Source: Methylophilus sp. DW102
GTDB taxonomy: Bacteria > Pseudomonadota > Gammaproteobacteria > Burkholderiales > Methylophilaceae
Length of the DNA: 64,000 nucleotides
Reading direction: 5' to 3'
NCBI RefSeq assembly: GCF_037076555.1
Contig: NZ_AP029023.1
Span: 1-64,000, forward strand
Part shown: positions 37,119 through 47,358 of the stretch, one piece after another
Position numbering within the stretch: the stretch's first letter is position 1
Layout of the letters: every line of letters starts with the position of its first letter
Program-made: the position numbers and the translations under genes
Notes under the pieces: generated by a model
Databases searched by the model: none
What the model was told of the DNA's origin: nothing
What the model saw: the letters and a program-made list of their open reading frames with translations, nothing else

Positions 37119-39631
37119 TGTTGGCTTTCTCCATCGCCTGGCGTCAGTGCGGCAGCCTGTGGTCTTCGGGTGAAATCCGCGTATTGCTGTTTGCGCTAAT
37201 CCTGGCGGTCACGGCAACCACCTCAGTCAGCTTTTTCACTGACCGCATCAAAGCCAGCATGCAAACCCAGGGCAATGTGTTGCTTGGGGCGGATCTGGTG
37301 GTGAATTCAGACCATGTTCTCCCGGAAAAATATCTTGCCGAGGCACAGCGGCGCCAATACCAGACCACGCAGGCGCTGGAGTTTTCCAGCATGGTGGTGA
37401 AAGACGACAGTAGTGAGCTGGCCGAGATCAAGGCGGTGGAAGCGGGGTTTCCGCTACGTGGACAGTTGACCATTAGCAGGCAGTCAGTAACTGCGCCGAA
37501 AGAATCTCTTTCAACAGAGATCCCTGCCCGCGGAACAGTGTGGATTGAGCCACGGCTGGCGCAAAAACTTGCACTGAAAATAGGGGACGAGATCAGCGTC
37601 GGTGACAGCCAGTTTACGGTCGCGGCATTTGTATTGCAGGAGCCGTCGCGTGGCGGCGATATGTTCAGCATTGCGCCGCGGCTGTTTATGAACAGTGCCG
37701 ATGTGCCTGCGACTGGCCTGGTCCAGTTTGGCAGCCGGGTGAAATACCAGTTGCTGGTGGCTGCCAATACCGATGGCGCAGCGGTAAATCAGGCTATGGA
37801 AGACTACGCCGAATGGCTGAAACCGCAATTAGCCCGCGGTGAACGGGTAGACGATATCCGCAGCGCGCGCCCGGAAATGCGCAGTGCGCTGAACAAGGCG
37901 CAACAATTCCTCGGCATTGCCTCCATGGTCGGCGTGATTCTGGCGATGGTGGCGATGTTGCTGGCGAGCATCCCTTATGTGCAAAAGAGCCTGGATGCGT
38001 ATGCGTTGATGCGTTGTTTTGGCGCGACCAAAAAGCTGATCACGCAGATTCTGCTTTACCAGACTTTGCTGCTGGCGTTGGTGGGTAGTGTGATAGGTTG
38101 TGTACTGGGCTTTGCCGCGCAATATGGCTTGGCGATACTTGCTGGCCGCCTGTTTCTCGAAACCTTGCCTGCCCCTGGCTGGATGCCGGTCGTATTGGGT
38201 TTCGCCACTGGCTTTGCTACTTTGCTGACGGTGGTGTGGCCGCAATTGCAGCGTTTACGGGCGGTGCCTGCACTGCGTATTTTGCGTCAGGATTTAGAAG
38301 GCAATGTGCGCAGCCATGGTCTGATGTTTTTACCCGCATTGCTGGTATTGGCCGGGCTGGTGTTCTGGCATGCGGGGGATATCAAGCTGGCCGGGATTGT
38401 ATTGGCTGCGCTATTTGGATTGGTCGTGGTGGCTGGTTTGCTGGCTTATGCGGGCATGCGTTTCGTGCAGACGTTCAGTGTGCGAGATTTCGGTGTGATC
38501 AAGCTCGGGTTCATGGGCTTAAGACGCCGACCGATGTTGACCATCGCCCAGGTGGTTGGCTTAAGCATGGGCCTGATGGCGATCTTGCTGCTGGCGTTTG
38601 TGCGTAATGACCTGCTGAAAAACTGGCAGACCTCGTTACCGGCAGATGCGCCTAATCGCTTTGTCATCAATATCCAGGCCGACCAGATTCCCGGCATCAA
38701 TGCGCTATTAAGTGCGCATGCTATTCAGCATGCCGATATTTTCCCCATGGTGCGCGCAAGGCTGATCTCAGTAAACGGTAAGCCACTTAATATTGAAGCG
38801 TACAAAGATGACCGCGCCAAGCGCCTGGCTGAGCGTGAATTCAATTTATCGTGGGCGGCAGAAATGCAGGCCGATAACGAACTAGTAGCAGGGCAGTGGT
38901 GGCGCGCCGAGGATGCTGGTAAACCGCTGTTGTCGTTAGAGCAAGGGTTGGCTGAAACACTCAATTTAAAGCTGGGCGATAAATTGACTTACGATGTAGC
39001 GGGCACTCAGCTTGAGCTCACCATCACCAGTTTGCGCAAGGTGGAGTGGAACAGCATGCATGTGAATTTCTTCGCGGTGACGCCACCGAAAGTGCTGGAT
39101 CATTATGCCGCCAATTACCTCACCAGCTTTCACCTGCCAGCGGGCAAAGAAGACGCCCTGAATCAACTGGTCAAAACATTCCCCAATTTAACCATCATCA
39201 ATGTGGCAGCGGTGCTGGAGCAGATTCAAAGCCTGATCAGCAAAATGAGTTACGCGATTGAGTTTGTATTTGGCTTTAGCCTGCTGGCTGGCCTGGCCGT
39301 GCTGTATGCCGCGCTGATGGCAACCCGCGAAGAGCGCGTGCGCGAAAGCACCTTGATGCGGGTGCTGGGCGCTTCAAGAAAGCAGGTGGTGCTGGCGATG
39401 CTGGTGGAGTTTTTATGCATAGGCCTATTGGCCAGTATCGTTGCCAATATTTTTACCAATATTGCCGCTTATGCCTTGGCGACGCGGGTGCTGGAGATGG
39501 ACTATCAATTCAACGCCTGGCTGACCACTCAGGCATTGCTGGCGGCGATGGTGCTGGTGCCCTTGTCGGCCTGGCTGGTGGCGCGCAACCAGTTTAACCA
39601 GCCACCCAGAGCCTTGTTGCAAAGTGTTTAA
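37118..39631 (+). CDS. ybbP: FtsX-like ABC transporter permease YbbP
   Basis: 837 residues with about ten membrane segments in FtsX arrangement: one near the N-terminus, a large periplasmic domain, four segments around residues 265-380, a middle pair, another periplasmic stretch, and three at the C-terminus. It resembles YbbP (MacB/LolCE-like mechanotransmission permease). The YbbAP-TesA system is connected with envelope lipid processing; the exact substrate is not proven. Translation coupled to ybbA by a 1-base overlap. Confidence 0.94.
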   Translation: MLAFSIAWRQCGSLWSSGEIRVLLFALILAVTATTSVSFFTDRIKASMQTQGNVLLGADLVVNSDHVLPEKYLAEAQRRQYQTTQALEFSSMVVKDDSSELAEIKAVEAGFPLRGQLTISRQSVTAPKESLSTEIPARGTVWIEPRLAQKLALKIGDEISVGDSQFTVAAFVLQEPSRGGDMFSIAPRLFMNSADVPATGLVQFGSRVKYQLLVAANTDGAAVNQAMEDYAEWLKPQLARGERVDDIRSARPEMRSALNKAQQFLGIASMVGVILAMVAMLLASIPYVQKSLDAYALMRCFGATKKLITQILLYQTLLLALVGSVIGCVLGFAAQYGLAILAGRLFLETLPAPGWMPVVLGFATGFATLLTVVWPQLQRLRAVPALRILRQDLEGNVRSHGLMFLPALLVLAGLVFWHAGDIKLAGIVLAALFGLVVVAGLLAYAGMRFVQTFSVRDFGVIKLGFMGLRRRPMLTIAQVVGLSMGLMAILLLAFVRNDLLKNWQTSLPADAPNRFVINIQADQIPGINALLSAHAIQHADIFPMVRARLISVNGKPLNIEAYKDDRAKRLAEREFNLSWAAEMQADNELVAGQWWRAEDAGKPLLSLEQGLAETLNLKLGDKLTYDVAGTQLELTITSLRKVEWNSMHVNFFAVTPPKVLDHYAANYLTSFHLPAGKEDALNQLVKTFPNLTIINVAAVLEQIQSLISKMSYAIEFVFGFSLLAGLAVLYAALMATREERVRESTLMRVLGASRKQVVLAMLVEFLCIGLLASIVANIFTNIAAYALATRVLEMDYQFNAWLTTQALLAAMVLVPLSAWLVARNQFNQPPRALLQSV

Positions 39632-39669
39632 GTCCCTGTGTCTGGATGGATACAGGTTAAAATACGCGC

Positions 39670-40878
39670 ATGATTCCGATTTATCCTGCCAATAGCCTGA
39701 AAGATGCGCCGCTACAAGGCGACATCACGCTGAGCGGCCTCACCAATCCGCCGCCACTTTCGTTGTATATCCATATCCCGTGGTGCGTGCGCAAATGTCC
39801 TTATTGCGACTTTAATTCGCACGAAGCACGGCAGGAGATCCCCGAAGCCGCTTATGTGGATGCCTTGATTGCTGACCTCGAACAAGCCACGCCACTGGTG
39901 TGGGGCCGCAAAATCCGCAGCGTGTTTTTTGGCGGCGGCACGCCCAGCATTTTTTCTGCCGAGTCGATTGATAAGATTTTGAGCCATGTGCGTATGCTCA
40001 CGCCGCTGGAATATGGCGCCGAAGTAACGCTGGAAGCCAACCCGGGCACAGTGGATATTTCCAACTTCAAGGGTTACAGAGAAGCAGGCGTCAACCGCGT
40101 ATCGCTCGGCATTCAAAGCTTTCAGCCGCAATACCTCAAAGCGCTAGGCCGCATTCATGACCGCGACCAAGCTTTGGCCGCCGCCGAGTTGGCGCTGAAT
40201 ACCTTTGAAAAGGTTAATCTGGATGTGATGTATGCACTACCAGAACAAAGCCTTGAGGATGCATTGAAAGATGCCGAAACTGCCTGCCAGATCAAGCCCG
40301 CGCATCTGTCGTTCTATCACCTTACGCTGGAACCCAACACGCCATTTCACCGCACGCCACCGAGCTTGCCCGACGACGACACCAGCGCCACCATGCAGGA
40401 AGAAATCGAGAAAATACTTGCTGAGAGTGGGTATCAACATTACGAAACCTCAGCCTTTGCCCAGCCTGGCCAGCAGTGCCAGCACAATCTCAATTACTGG
40501 ACGTTTGGCGATTACCTGGGCATAGGCGCAGGCGCGCACTCCAAACTCAGCTTTCATGACAAGATCATTCGCCAAAGTCGTCACAAGCATCCGAAAAAGT
40601 ATCTCGAGTCTATCGCCACTGGCCAGATGGTGGATAGTGAATGGCAGATTGGGCGTGAGGACCTGGCGTTTGAATTTATGATGAATGCGTTAAGGCTGGT
40701 GGATGGCGTAGAGGCTAGTTTGTTTCAGCAACGGACGGGATTACCATTAAGGACTATTCAGTCGACCTTGCTGGCGGCGCAGCAACAAGGGTTGTTGGCG
40801 GAGCAGAGTGGGGTGATTGCACCGACATTGAAAGGGCAGCGGTTTTTGAATGAGTTATTGGGGATGTTTTTACCGTAA
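39670..40878 (+). CDS. hemW: Radical SAM heme chaperone HemW
   Basis: 402 residues. HemW inserts heme into respiratory enzymes and is often misnamed coproporphyrinogen III oxidase. The [4Fe-4S]/SAM motif is WCVRKCPYCDFNSH (CX3CX2C), with FFGGGTPS and EANPGTVD, and the HemW heme-binding CQHNLNYW. A 28-residue N-terminal stretch before PPPLSLYIHIPW is longer than usual; the true start may be slightly downstream, but no better ribosome site is seen. rph-rdgB-hemW is a frequent order; here recQ, the acquired stretch and tesA-ybbAP separate them. Confidence 0.95.
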   Translation: MIPIYPANSLKDAPLQGDITLSGLTNPPPLSLYIHIPWCVRKCPYCDFNSHEARQEIPEAAYVDALIADLEQATPLVWGRKIRSVFFGGGTPSIFSAESIDKILSHVRMLTPLEYGAEVTLEANPGTVDISNFKGYREAGVNRVSLGIQSFQPQYLKALGRIHDRDQALAAAELALNTFEKVNLDVMYALPEQSLEDALKDAETACQIKPAHLSFYHLTLEPNTPFHRTPPSLPDDDTSATMQEEIEKILAESGYQHYETSAFAQPGQQCQHNLNYWTFGDYLGIGAGAHSKLSFHDKIIRQSRHKHPKKYLESIATGQMVDSEWQIGREDLAFEFMMNALRLVDGVEASLFQQRTGLPLRTIQSTLLAAQQQGLLAEQSGVIAPTLKGQRFLNELLGMFLP

Positions 40879-40912
40879 CACCTGACGCAAGCAGGAGTTT
40901 GAAAGTGGTAGG

Positions 40913-40930
40913 GTGGGCATATATGCCCAC
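40913..40930. repeat. 18-bp perfect palindrome GTGGGCATATATGCCCAC
   Basis: Perfect 18-bp palindrome, flanked by GTAGG and GCGTG. Such TAGGGTGGGCA...TGCCCAC units are frequent dispersed extragenic palindromes in beta- and gammaproteobacteria. No T-run follows, so a terminator role is unlikely. Confidence 0.6.
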
Positions 40931-40973
40931 GCGTGTGATCGGTGATTGGTTGTCACGCTCTCTGTCGCCCTTC

Positions 40974-41175
40974 GGCGAGTCACTTTTCTTTGTTTGCCCA
41001 AAGATAAAGTAACCAAAAGAAAGTGCACCCTAGCTTCCGCTTGTTTCCTGCGTTGCTCACCAAAACAAGCGGTCACGAAACTCGACCTGGCAGCTCACAA
41101 AGTACGTGAGCTGCTGCGGGACTCAAACAGTCGCTCCCTTTATTCTTGTTTTGGTTGCGCTACTCGGCACGTCAG
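40974..41175 (+). repeat. Dispersed repeat, copy 1 of an inverted pair
   Basis: Begins GGCGAGTCACTTTTCTTTG and runs about 200 bp, containing AAAGTAACCAAAAGAAAG, TGCGTTGCTCA, CGAAACTCG and GAGCTGCTGCGGGACTC. The reverse complement of 41293-41500 aligns with it along the whole length at clearly above-chance identity. This type of repeat is common in proteobacterial genomes and is often miscalled as an ORF. No transposase is present. Confidence 0.75.
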
Positions 41176-41292
41176 ATAGGGGCCCCGGAACACCATGCGA
41201 CTGCCACCGTTGGCGGATTGAATAAAAGAATTGGTGTTTTCCAACCGTCCAAACTTCAACAGTGTGACTTTGACGAGATCAATCCCATTCCA

Positions 41293-41500
41293 TCACGCTG
41301 AGTAGCGGAGACGAAGTGGGTGATGTCGACCATCGGCTGTTCGAGTTCCGCGGCAGCTTGCGTAGTGTGCAAGCTGCTAGGGCGAGTTTCGATGGACGCC
41401 CACTTTGTTGAGCAACGCAAGGCAGCCGTAAGGCCGTGATGGCTGGGTGCCGTCTTCTTTGGTTACTTTCTGTGGGGCAAGCAACAGAAAGTAACTCGCC
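41293..41500 (-). repeat. Dispersed repeat, copy 2, opposite orientation
   Basis: On the minus strand it begins GGCGAGTTACTTTCTGTTG and matches copy 1 (40974-41175) block by block: AAAGTAACCAAA, TGCGTTGCTCAACAAA, CGAAACTCGCCCTAGCAGC and CTGCCGCGGAACTCGAACAG. The two copies face each other across about 117 bp, so RNA or single-stranded DNA of the region could fold into a long imperfect hairpin. The rest of 40879-41530 shows no gene. Confidence 0.75.
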
Positions 41501-41530
41501 ATCAAGGCGAAAAAGAATGTAATGCAAAGG

Positions 41531-42265
41531 TTACCGCTTAGGCCGCCGCTCTTCCAAAACACCCCAAACCAAACTCAACACCAGCAACAATAGCGCACTC
41601 ACCACAATCACCGCCAATTGCGGTGTTTGATAAAGCTTGTTTAGCTGGGTGTTAGCAATTGCTGTTGCATTAGCCTGGTAGGTGTCTACCACATGCGTTT
41701 TAACGGCCATGACACGGCGCGTTAAATGATCCACCGAGAATGAATAGCCTTTAAATGCAGGTAATTCTGGCAGGCGCACGCTTGGCAGCGACAGCTGAGG
41801 CAAATGCCAACCCGAACGGTGTTGTGCGCCTTGCGAGAGTTGCACACTCATTACCAGGCCGGGTGTGACAAAGGTTTGCGGATCGACTTCATCGGCTTTT
41901 TTGATGCGGTGGGTGATGGTGTGCAGGGTTTGCGCATTGGGCACAGCGATGAGTTGCGCAGACTTGGCCGCTTGGTCGGCCTTGAGCAGGATGCCGCGGC
42001 TGCGGCTCAGGGTGAGTGATTGCTGCACAAAGCGTTGCTGGAGGACTGGGCTTTGCGGGTAAAGTTTGGCGGCGAGGCTGTTGACGCTTTCACCGGGCAG
42101 CAAGGGCCAGAGCATGGATTGCTCTTGCTTGGGATTGGCTATGCCAAACGCGGCCTGCACGGGATGGTTAAATAGTCGGAGCATCACGCCGATGACAATC
42201 ATCAAGCCCGCCATCATCACCAAGTATGATCTGAGATTCCATTGGTGAGGGTGGCGGAGGATCAT
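41531..42265 (-). CDS. Two-helix membrane protein with LysM/FimV-like periplasmic region
   Basis: 244 residues. An N-terminal membrane helix (YLVMMAGLMIVIGVMLRLF), a periplasmic region and a C-terminal helix (LAVIVVSALLLLVLSLVWG) followed by a short basic tail. The region around 50-110 (LPGESVNSLAAKLYPQSP, later AQLIAVPN) resembles a LysM or FimV-type domain that binds peptidoglycan. Function not recognised. Its ATG overlaps the argH stop as TGATG, so it is translationally coupled to argH, an unexpected partner. Confidence 0.7.
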   Translation of the reverse strand: MILRHPHQWNLRSYLVMMAGLMIVIGVMLRLFNHPVQAAFGIANPKQEQSMLWPLLPGESVNSLAAKLYPQSPVLQQRFVQQSLTLSRSRGILLKADQAAKSAQLIAVPNAQTLHTITHRIKKADEVDPQTFVTPGLVMSVQLSQGAQHRSGWHLPQLSLPSVRLPELPAFKGYSFSVDHLTRRVMAVKTHVVDTYQANATAIANTQLNKLYQTPQLAVIVVSALLLLVLSLVWGVLEERRPKR

Positions 42266-43683
42266 CAGTGCCCTAACTGTACTCTGGCTTGCGCAATGGC
42301 GCGGCGCACTTGTTCTGGGGCGGTGCCGCCAGTGTGATTGCGGCTGGCGACAGAACCTTCGAGGGTCAGCACTTCAAACACGTCGTCGCTGATGGTGCTG
42401 CTAAATGCTTGTAACTCAGCCAGGCTGAATTCGGCCAGGTCGCGGCCAGACTCCACACCCGCTTTGACGGCATGGGCGACGACTTCGTGCGCATCGCGGA
42501 ACGGCATGCCTTTTTTCACCAGGTAGTCGGCGAGGTCGGTGGCGGTGGCAAAACCTTCCAGCGCTGCTTGGCGCATATTGTCGGCCTTGACGGTAATGCC
42601 ACGCAGCATATCGGCATAAATCTGCAAGGTCACCAGCAGCGTGTCAGCCACATCAAACAGCGGTTCTTTGTCTTCCTGGTTGTCTTTGTTGTAGGCCAGT
42701 GGCTGGCCTTTCATCAGAGTCAGCAGCCCGATTAAATGGCCATAGACGCGGCCGGTTTTGCCACGCACCAGCTCTGGCACATCCGGGTTTTTCTTCTGCG
42801 GCATGATGGACGAGCCAGTACAGAAACGGTCAGCAATATCAATAAAGCCGAAACGTGGACTCATCCATAAAATCAACTCTTCAGAGAAGCGCGACAAATG
42901 CATCATGAGTAATGACGCTGCTGCGTTAAATTCAATGGCAAAATCGCGGTCAGAGACGGCATCGAGCGAGTTCTGGCATACGCTGTCAAACCCCAGCAGT
43001 TCGGCCACCAGCTCGCGCTTGATCGGGTAGCTGGTACCCGCCAGTGCGGCAGCGCCCAAGGGCAGGCGGTTGATCCGCTTGCGGGCATCGGCAAAGCGCT
43101 CGGCATCGCGGTTGAGCATTTCAAAATAGGCCATCAGGTGGTGGCCAAAGGTCACCGGTTGCGCGACTTGCAGATGGGTAAAGCCAGGCATGATGGTGGC
43201 AGCGTTCTGTTCGGCCAAGTCTAGCAATGACGTTTGCAGGGCGCGGATGCCGGTAAGGGTGTCATCGACCACACTACGCAACCACAGGCGCACATCGGTG
43301 GCAACCTGGTCATTGCGTGAACGGCCGGTGTGCAGGCGTTTTCCAGCATCGCCGATTTTCTCGGTCAGGCGTTTTTCGATATTCAGGTGTACGTCTTCAA
43401 GATCGAGCAGCCACTCAAATTGGCCTGCTTCAATCTCTGCCAGAATTTCGCCCAGGCCGCGTTTGATCTCTTCTACATCTTGCGCCGAAATGATGCCTTG
43501 CGCGCCGAGCATGGTGGCGTGGGCAATCGAGCCTTCAATATCAAACCTGGCCAGACGTTTGTCAAAGTCGACCGAGGCAGTATAACGTTTAACCAGTTCG
43601 GCGACCGGCTCATTGAAGCGGCCGGACCAGGCTTGGTCTTTTTGATGCAAAGAAGACTGGGTTGTCGGTTTGGGTGCGGTCAA
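42265..43683 (-). CDS. argH: Argininosuccinate lyase
   Basis: 472 residues; final arginine-synthesis step, splitting argininosuccinate into arginine and fumarate. WSGRF at the N-terminus, [18 protein letters not shown] and the fumarase-superfamily signature [12 protein letters not shown] are present. The start is TTG at 43683 with AGAAAG upstream; no in-frame ATG occurs before the conserved WSGRF. It diverges from algZ, matching the argH/algZ-algR-hemC-hemD order known from Pseudomonas. Confidence 0.96.
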   Translation of the reverse strand: MTAPKPTTQSSLHQKDQAWSGRFNEPVAELVKRYTASVDFDKRLARFDIEGSIAHATMLGAQGIISAQDVEEIKRGLGEILAEIEAGQFEWLLDLEDVHLNIEKRLTEKIGDAGKRLHTGRSRNDQVATDVRLWLRSVVDDTLTGIRALQTSLLDLAEQNAATIMPGFTHLQVAQPVTFGHHLMAYFEMLNRDAERFADARKRINRLPLGAAALAGTSYPIKRELVAELLGFDSVCQNSLDAVSDRDFAIEFNAAASLLMMHLSRFSEELILWMSPRFGFIDIADRFCTGSSIMPQKKNPDVPELVRGKTGRVYGHLIGLLTLMKGQPLAYNKDNQEDKEPLFDVADTLLVTLQIYADMLRGITVKADNMRQAALEGFATATDLADYLVKKGMPFRDAHEVVAHAVKAGVESGRDLAEFSLAELQAFSSTISDDVFEVLTLEGSVASRNHTGGTAPEQVRRAIAQARVQLGH

Positions 43684-43773
43684 AACAAATTCTTTCTGCC
43701 AATAAGGCTGGCTTGCGCGCGAGGCGCTGAATACTTATGATGCTGGAGCCACATTATAAATGAACATCACGCT

Positions 43774-44793
43774 GTGCGTAAAACTAGCCGCATTCCCAAT
43801 TTCCGCAATCTAGGCATACACTTACGTGTGCTGTTGCTGCATCTGTGTTTGCTGGCGTTGCTGGTGGTCTACGATGGACAGCCGGACGCAAGTATTAGCG
43901 CCTGGTTAAACGCACTGACGCAGATCAGTAGCCAGTGGCTGCCGCCATTGTTGCTGGTGATGGGGGCGCTGACCCTGGCTTATCCGTGGATGAGCCGCTG
44001 GGCGTATCGCCCGGCCCTGGCAGGGATCGTGCTGCTGGCGGTTGGCCTGACCGCATTGGCCACGGAAGGCTACCATGTCTGGATTATGCCTTTGCGTGCC
44101 GCGCAATGGTGTCAGGTGCTGTCGCTCTCTGCTGCCGATGTGCTGCTGTGCCTGTATTACCTCGACCTGCTGCAGCGTGCATATTCACCCGCCATCGCCG
44201 AGGCCCGGTTGCAGGCCTTGCAGGCGCGCATTCGCCCGCATTTTTTGTTTAATAGCCTGAATGCAGCTTTGTCATTGATCCGCAGCCAGCCGCAGCGTGC
44301 TGAAACGGCGCTGGAGGATATGGCTGAACTATTCCGCGTGCTAATGGCGGATAACCGTGACCTGGTGCCGTTGTCGCAAGAAATTGCCTTGTGTCACCAA
44401 TACCTCAATATCGAAAAACTGCGTCTGGATGAACGGCTGCAATGTGACTGGCAATTGTCTGAGGTGCCACCGGAGATGATGATTCCGCCGCTGATTTTGC
44501 AGCCTTTGCTTGAGAATGCCATTTATCATGGCATTGAGCCGCAGCCGCAAGGCGGCGTGGTGCATATTGAGATCAAACCCAGCGGCAAAAGCTTGCTGTT
44601 AAGGATAAGCAACCCGCTCCCCCCGCCAAGCAACCGGGCGAGTGGCAATAAAATGGCGCTCAAAAACATTCGTGAACGCCTGCGCTTGCATTACGACCTT
44701 GAGGCGCAATTGCGTCAGTACGAAGCGGATCAACGCTATATCGTTGAAATCGTCATTCCGACCCGGCCTTTGTCCGAGGTGGTGCATGGCTAG
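43774..44793 (+). CDS. algZ: AlgZ/FimS-type sensor histidine kinase
   Basis: 339 residues of the LytS/His_kinase family. About four N-terminal membrane helices (residues 20-140), then the phosphoacceptor block RIRPHFLFNSLNA, and an ATPase region with ILQPLLENAIYHGI and a late ALKNIRERL. Start GTG at 43774; the nearby ATG at 43760 is out of frame. It overlaps the response-regulator gene by 8 bp. In Pseudomonas the same pair controls twitching and exopolysaccharide; the role here is inferred. Confidence 0.92.
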   Translation: MRKTSRIPNFRNLGIHLRVLLLHLCLLALLVVYDGQPDASISAWLNALTQISSQWLPPLLLVMGALTLAYPWMSRWAYRPALAGIVLLAVGLTALATEGYHVWIMPLRAAQWCQVLSLSAADVLLCLYYLDLLQRAYSPAIAEARLQALQARIRPHFLFNSLNAALSLIRSQPQRAETALEDMAELFRVLMADNRDLVPLSQEIALCHQYLNIEKLRLDERLQCDWQLSEVPPEMMIPPLILQPLLENAIYHGIEPQPQGGVVHIEIKPSGKSLLLRISNPLPPPSNRASGNKMALKNIRERLRLHYDLEAQLRQYEADQRYIVEIVIPTRPLSEVVHG

Positions 44794-45532
44794 CCAGCGT
44801 CTGTTGATTGTGGACGATGAGCCCTTGGCCAGGCAGCGCTTGCGCGACCTGGTGGGGGATATCGGTGGTTATGAGATCGTTGGTGAGGCAGCCAATGGCG
44901 TGGAGGCATTATCCCTGTTGCAGCAACACGCTGCCGAGATTGTGCTGGTGGATATTCGCATGCCCGTGATGGATGGCATTGAGCTGGCCCAGCATTTGCG
45001 TGGCCTGGCAACGCCGCCCAAACTGATTTTTACCACGGCTTATGACCATTATGCGGTGCAAGCCTTTGATCTCAATGCCATTGATTATTTGCTGAAACCG
45101 ATTCGAAGTGAGCGCCTAGCAACGGCCTTGGCCAAAGCGCAGCCTTTGCCAGCGGCGCAGTCACAAGCATTGCAGCCTTTGCAGCAAACCCATGATCATT
45201 TAAGCATCCACGAACGTGGCAAAATCATGTTGGTGCCCATCGCCGAGGTGCTTTATTTGCGCGCTGAGCTTAAATACATCACCGTGCGCACACGCGAAAA
45301 AAGTTATTTACTCGAGGGCTCGCTCACACAGCTGGAGCAAAGTTATCCCGATCTGTTCGTCCGCATACACCGCAACGCACTGGTGGCACGCGCAGCCATC
45401 AGCGGCTTTGAAAAACAACGCATGACCGAGGGCGATGAGGCGGGTGAGGCAGCCTGGGTGGTCTTGCTTAAGGGTATTCCTGAGACCCTGATGGTCAGCC
45501 GCCGTCACCAGCACATCATTAAGGCCACTTAA
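44786..45532 (+). CDS. algR: AlgR-type LytTR response regulator
   Basis: 248 residues, the same length as Pseudomonas AlgR. Receiver domain LLIVDDEPLARQRL with phosphoacceptor Asp in LVDIRMPVMDG, Lys in LLKPI, then a LytTR DNA-binding domain (about 145-245; IHRNALVARAAI). The open frame reaches back to 44642, but that part is the shadow of algZ; ATG 44786 with GAGGT upstream is the start. Overlap with algZ by 8 bp shows coupling. Confidence 0.95.
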   Translation: MASQRLLIVDDEPLARQRLRDLVGDIGGYEIVGEAANGVEALSLLQQHAAEIVLVDIRMPVMDGIELAQHLRGLATPPKLIFTTAYDHYAVQAFDLNAIDYLLKPIRSERLATALAKAQPLPAAQSQALQPLQQTHDHLSIHERGKIMLVPIAEVLYLRAELKYITVRTREKSYLLEGSLTQLEQSYPDLFVRIHRNALVARAAISGFEKQRMTEGDEAGEAAWVVLLKGIPETLMVSRRHQHIIKAT

Positions 45533-45549
45533 GCAGTGGCCCTATGCCG

Positions 45550-46221
45550 CTATTTTTTCTTCTGTTGCGCCTGGTCTATTACTTTTGCGGCCCAATCACG
45601 GCCACCCAGACCAAAGGCGATGGCTAGCGCTAAAAACACCGCGCCAAACACAATCACAAATAATGAATGTATCAGCTGCATGCCGATGCCTAATTGCTCC
45701 AGTGCGATGAAAATCGCCAGGATCTGGATGCAATACTCGGCCGAGGTGCTGATCACTAGCGCCTGGTCAAATTTGATGCTGTGCAGCCAGGCAAACACCA
45801 GGCGATTGATAAAGCGGGCAAATAGCGTCCCAAAGATCACGACCAAAATCGCCACAATGATGTGTGGCAGATAGCTGGCTAGCTCTTTTAACAGGGCGGC
45901 CACTTCACTCAGGCCCAGCGAATTGGCACCGGTAATGACAAACAGCAGAATCACCAGCCAATACACCACCTGGCTGATAATGCCGCTCAGGCTCACTTTG
46001 TAATTAGCGCTACGCATAAAGGCTTCCAGGCCAGATTTTTGCGCAAAGGTATCAAAATGCGAGAGTTCCAGAATGCGCTTCACACCCAACCGGACCGCTT
46101 TGGCTACCAGCCAGCCAAAAAACAGGATCACCATGGCCGCCAGTAATTTGGGCACAAAATGTACGAGTTCGATCCAGAATTGATTGAGAGAAGAAAGAAA
46201 AATTTCGATTTGGTACTGCAT
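45550..46221 (-). CDS. CmpX-like/mechanosensitive-channel-related membrane protein
   Basis: 223 residues with about five helices. It resembles the conserved TM-helix family (PF05552) found in CmpX-like proteins related to MscS but without the cytosolic beta domain; AIAFGLGGRDWAAKVID is the typical end. Function is likely osmotic or envelope-stress linked. AGGAGG eight bases before ATG 46221 decides the start. It lies in opposite orientation between algR and hemC, where Pseudomonas has none. Confidence 0.82.
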   Translation of the reverse strand: MQYQIEIFLSSLNQFWIELVHFVPKLLAAMVILFFGWLVAKAVRLGVKRILELSHFDTFAQKSGLEAFMRSANYKVSLSGIISQVVYWLVILLFVITGANSLGLSEVAALLKELASYLPHIIVAILVVIFGTLFARFINRLVFAWLHSIKFDQALVISTSAEYCIQILAIFIALEQLGIGMQLIHSLFVIVFGAVFLALAIAFGLGGRDWAAKVIDQAQQKKK

Positions 46222-46413
46222 GAGTAGTCCTCCTCTTTATGTTTAAAAGCATGACTTTTATCGCCACTTGAGGTGTTTGCCGAATGCTCAGCATAACTCA
46301 ATCCGACTCCCTTGTGGCTCAAAGGTTCATCTCCGCTGCTTGCGCGGCTATCTGGACATGCCGTGTTAAAATGCGCAGCTTAATCCAGCTAACTTCATCA
46401 CAGGTTATTCATT

Positions 46414-47358
46414 TTGAGCACACTGAACTCTCCCGCCAAGTTGGTCATTGCCTCCCGCGAAAGCGCACTTGCCATGTGGCAGGCCAAGCACATCCAGGCC
46501 AGATTACAAGCCTTGTATCCACAATGCGACGTCAGTATTTTGGGCATGACAACCATGGGCGATCAGATTCTGGATTCGCCGTTATCGAGAATTGGCGGTA
46601 AAGGCCTGTTTGTCAAAGAGCTTGAAAACGCGCTGGCAGATGGCCGTGCCGATTTGGCTGTGCACAGCATGAAAGATGTGCCCATGCACCTGCCAGAAGG
46701 CTTTACGCTGGTGGCAACCGGCGAGCGCGAGGATCCGCGCGATGCGTTTGTCTCCAATGATTATGCCAGTCTGGAAGACCTGCCTGCTGGCAGTGTGGTG
46801 GGCACCTCCAGTTTGCGCAGACAAAGCCAGTTACAGGCGCGTTTCCCCACGCTTAAGATTGAATCCTTGCGCGGTAACCTGCAAACCCGGTTACGCAAGC
46901 TGGACGAAGGCCAATATGCCGCGATTATTCTGGCGGCGGCTGGATTGATCCGTCTCGAATTGGGTCATCGCATCCGCCAGTTTATTTCTCCGCAAGAGAG
47001 CATTCCGGCAGTAGGTCAGGGTGCCTTGGGCATTGAGATCAATGCCGCGCGGACGGATTTGAAAACTATTCTGGCACCGCTTAATCACCCCGACACCGAG
47101 CTTTGCGTGCTGGCCGAGCGTGGCTTTAGCCGCGCATTGGCGGGGAGTTGCACGGTGCCGCTGGGCGCTTATGCCACCAAGCAAAATGACACCATCACCA
47201 TGCAGGGATTTGTCGCCAGCGTGGATGGCCAGCAAATGCTGAAAGAGACCGTCACGGGACCCGCAGCAGACGCTGAAAAACTGGGTCAGCAACTGGCCCT
47301 GCAATTGGTGGCGCGCGGTGCCGACAAGATTTTGGCAACCTTGGACGGCGTGAAATGA
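46414..47358 (+). CDS. hemC: Hydroxymethylbilane synthase
   Basis: 314 residues; joins four porphobilinogens into hydroxymethylbilane in heme biosynthesis. [24 protein letters not shown] and AVHSMKDVP are signatures, and Cys246 in AGSCTVPLG carries the dipyrromethane cofactor. The start is TTG at 46414 (encoding Met), no in-frame ATG is available before the family start. It overlaps hemD by 4 bp. Confidence 0.96.
   Translation: MSTLNSPAKLVIASRESALAMWQAKHIQARLQALYPQCDVSILGMTTMGDQILDSPLSRIGGKGLFVKELENALADGRADLAVHSMKDVPMHLPEGFTLVATGEREDPRDAFVSNDYASLEDLPAGSVVGTSSLRRQSQLQARFPTLKIESLRGNLQTRLRKLDEGQYAAIILAAAGLIRLELGHRIRQFISPQESIPAVGQGALGIEINAARTDLKTILAPLNHPDTELCVLAERGFSRALAGSCTVPLGAYATKQNDTITMQGFVASVDGQQMLKETVTGPAADAEKLGQQLALQLVARGADKILATLDGVK

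Noticed and set aside
40946-41527. Open frames 40946-41179 (+) and 41279-41527 (-) as genes
   Set aside because: Both lie in the inverted repeat copies; such frames are typical miscalls of this repeat and lack ribosome sites.
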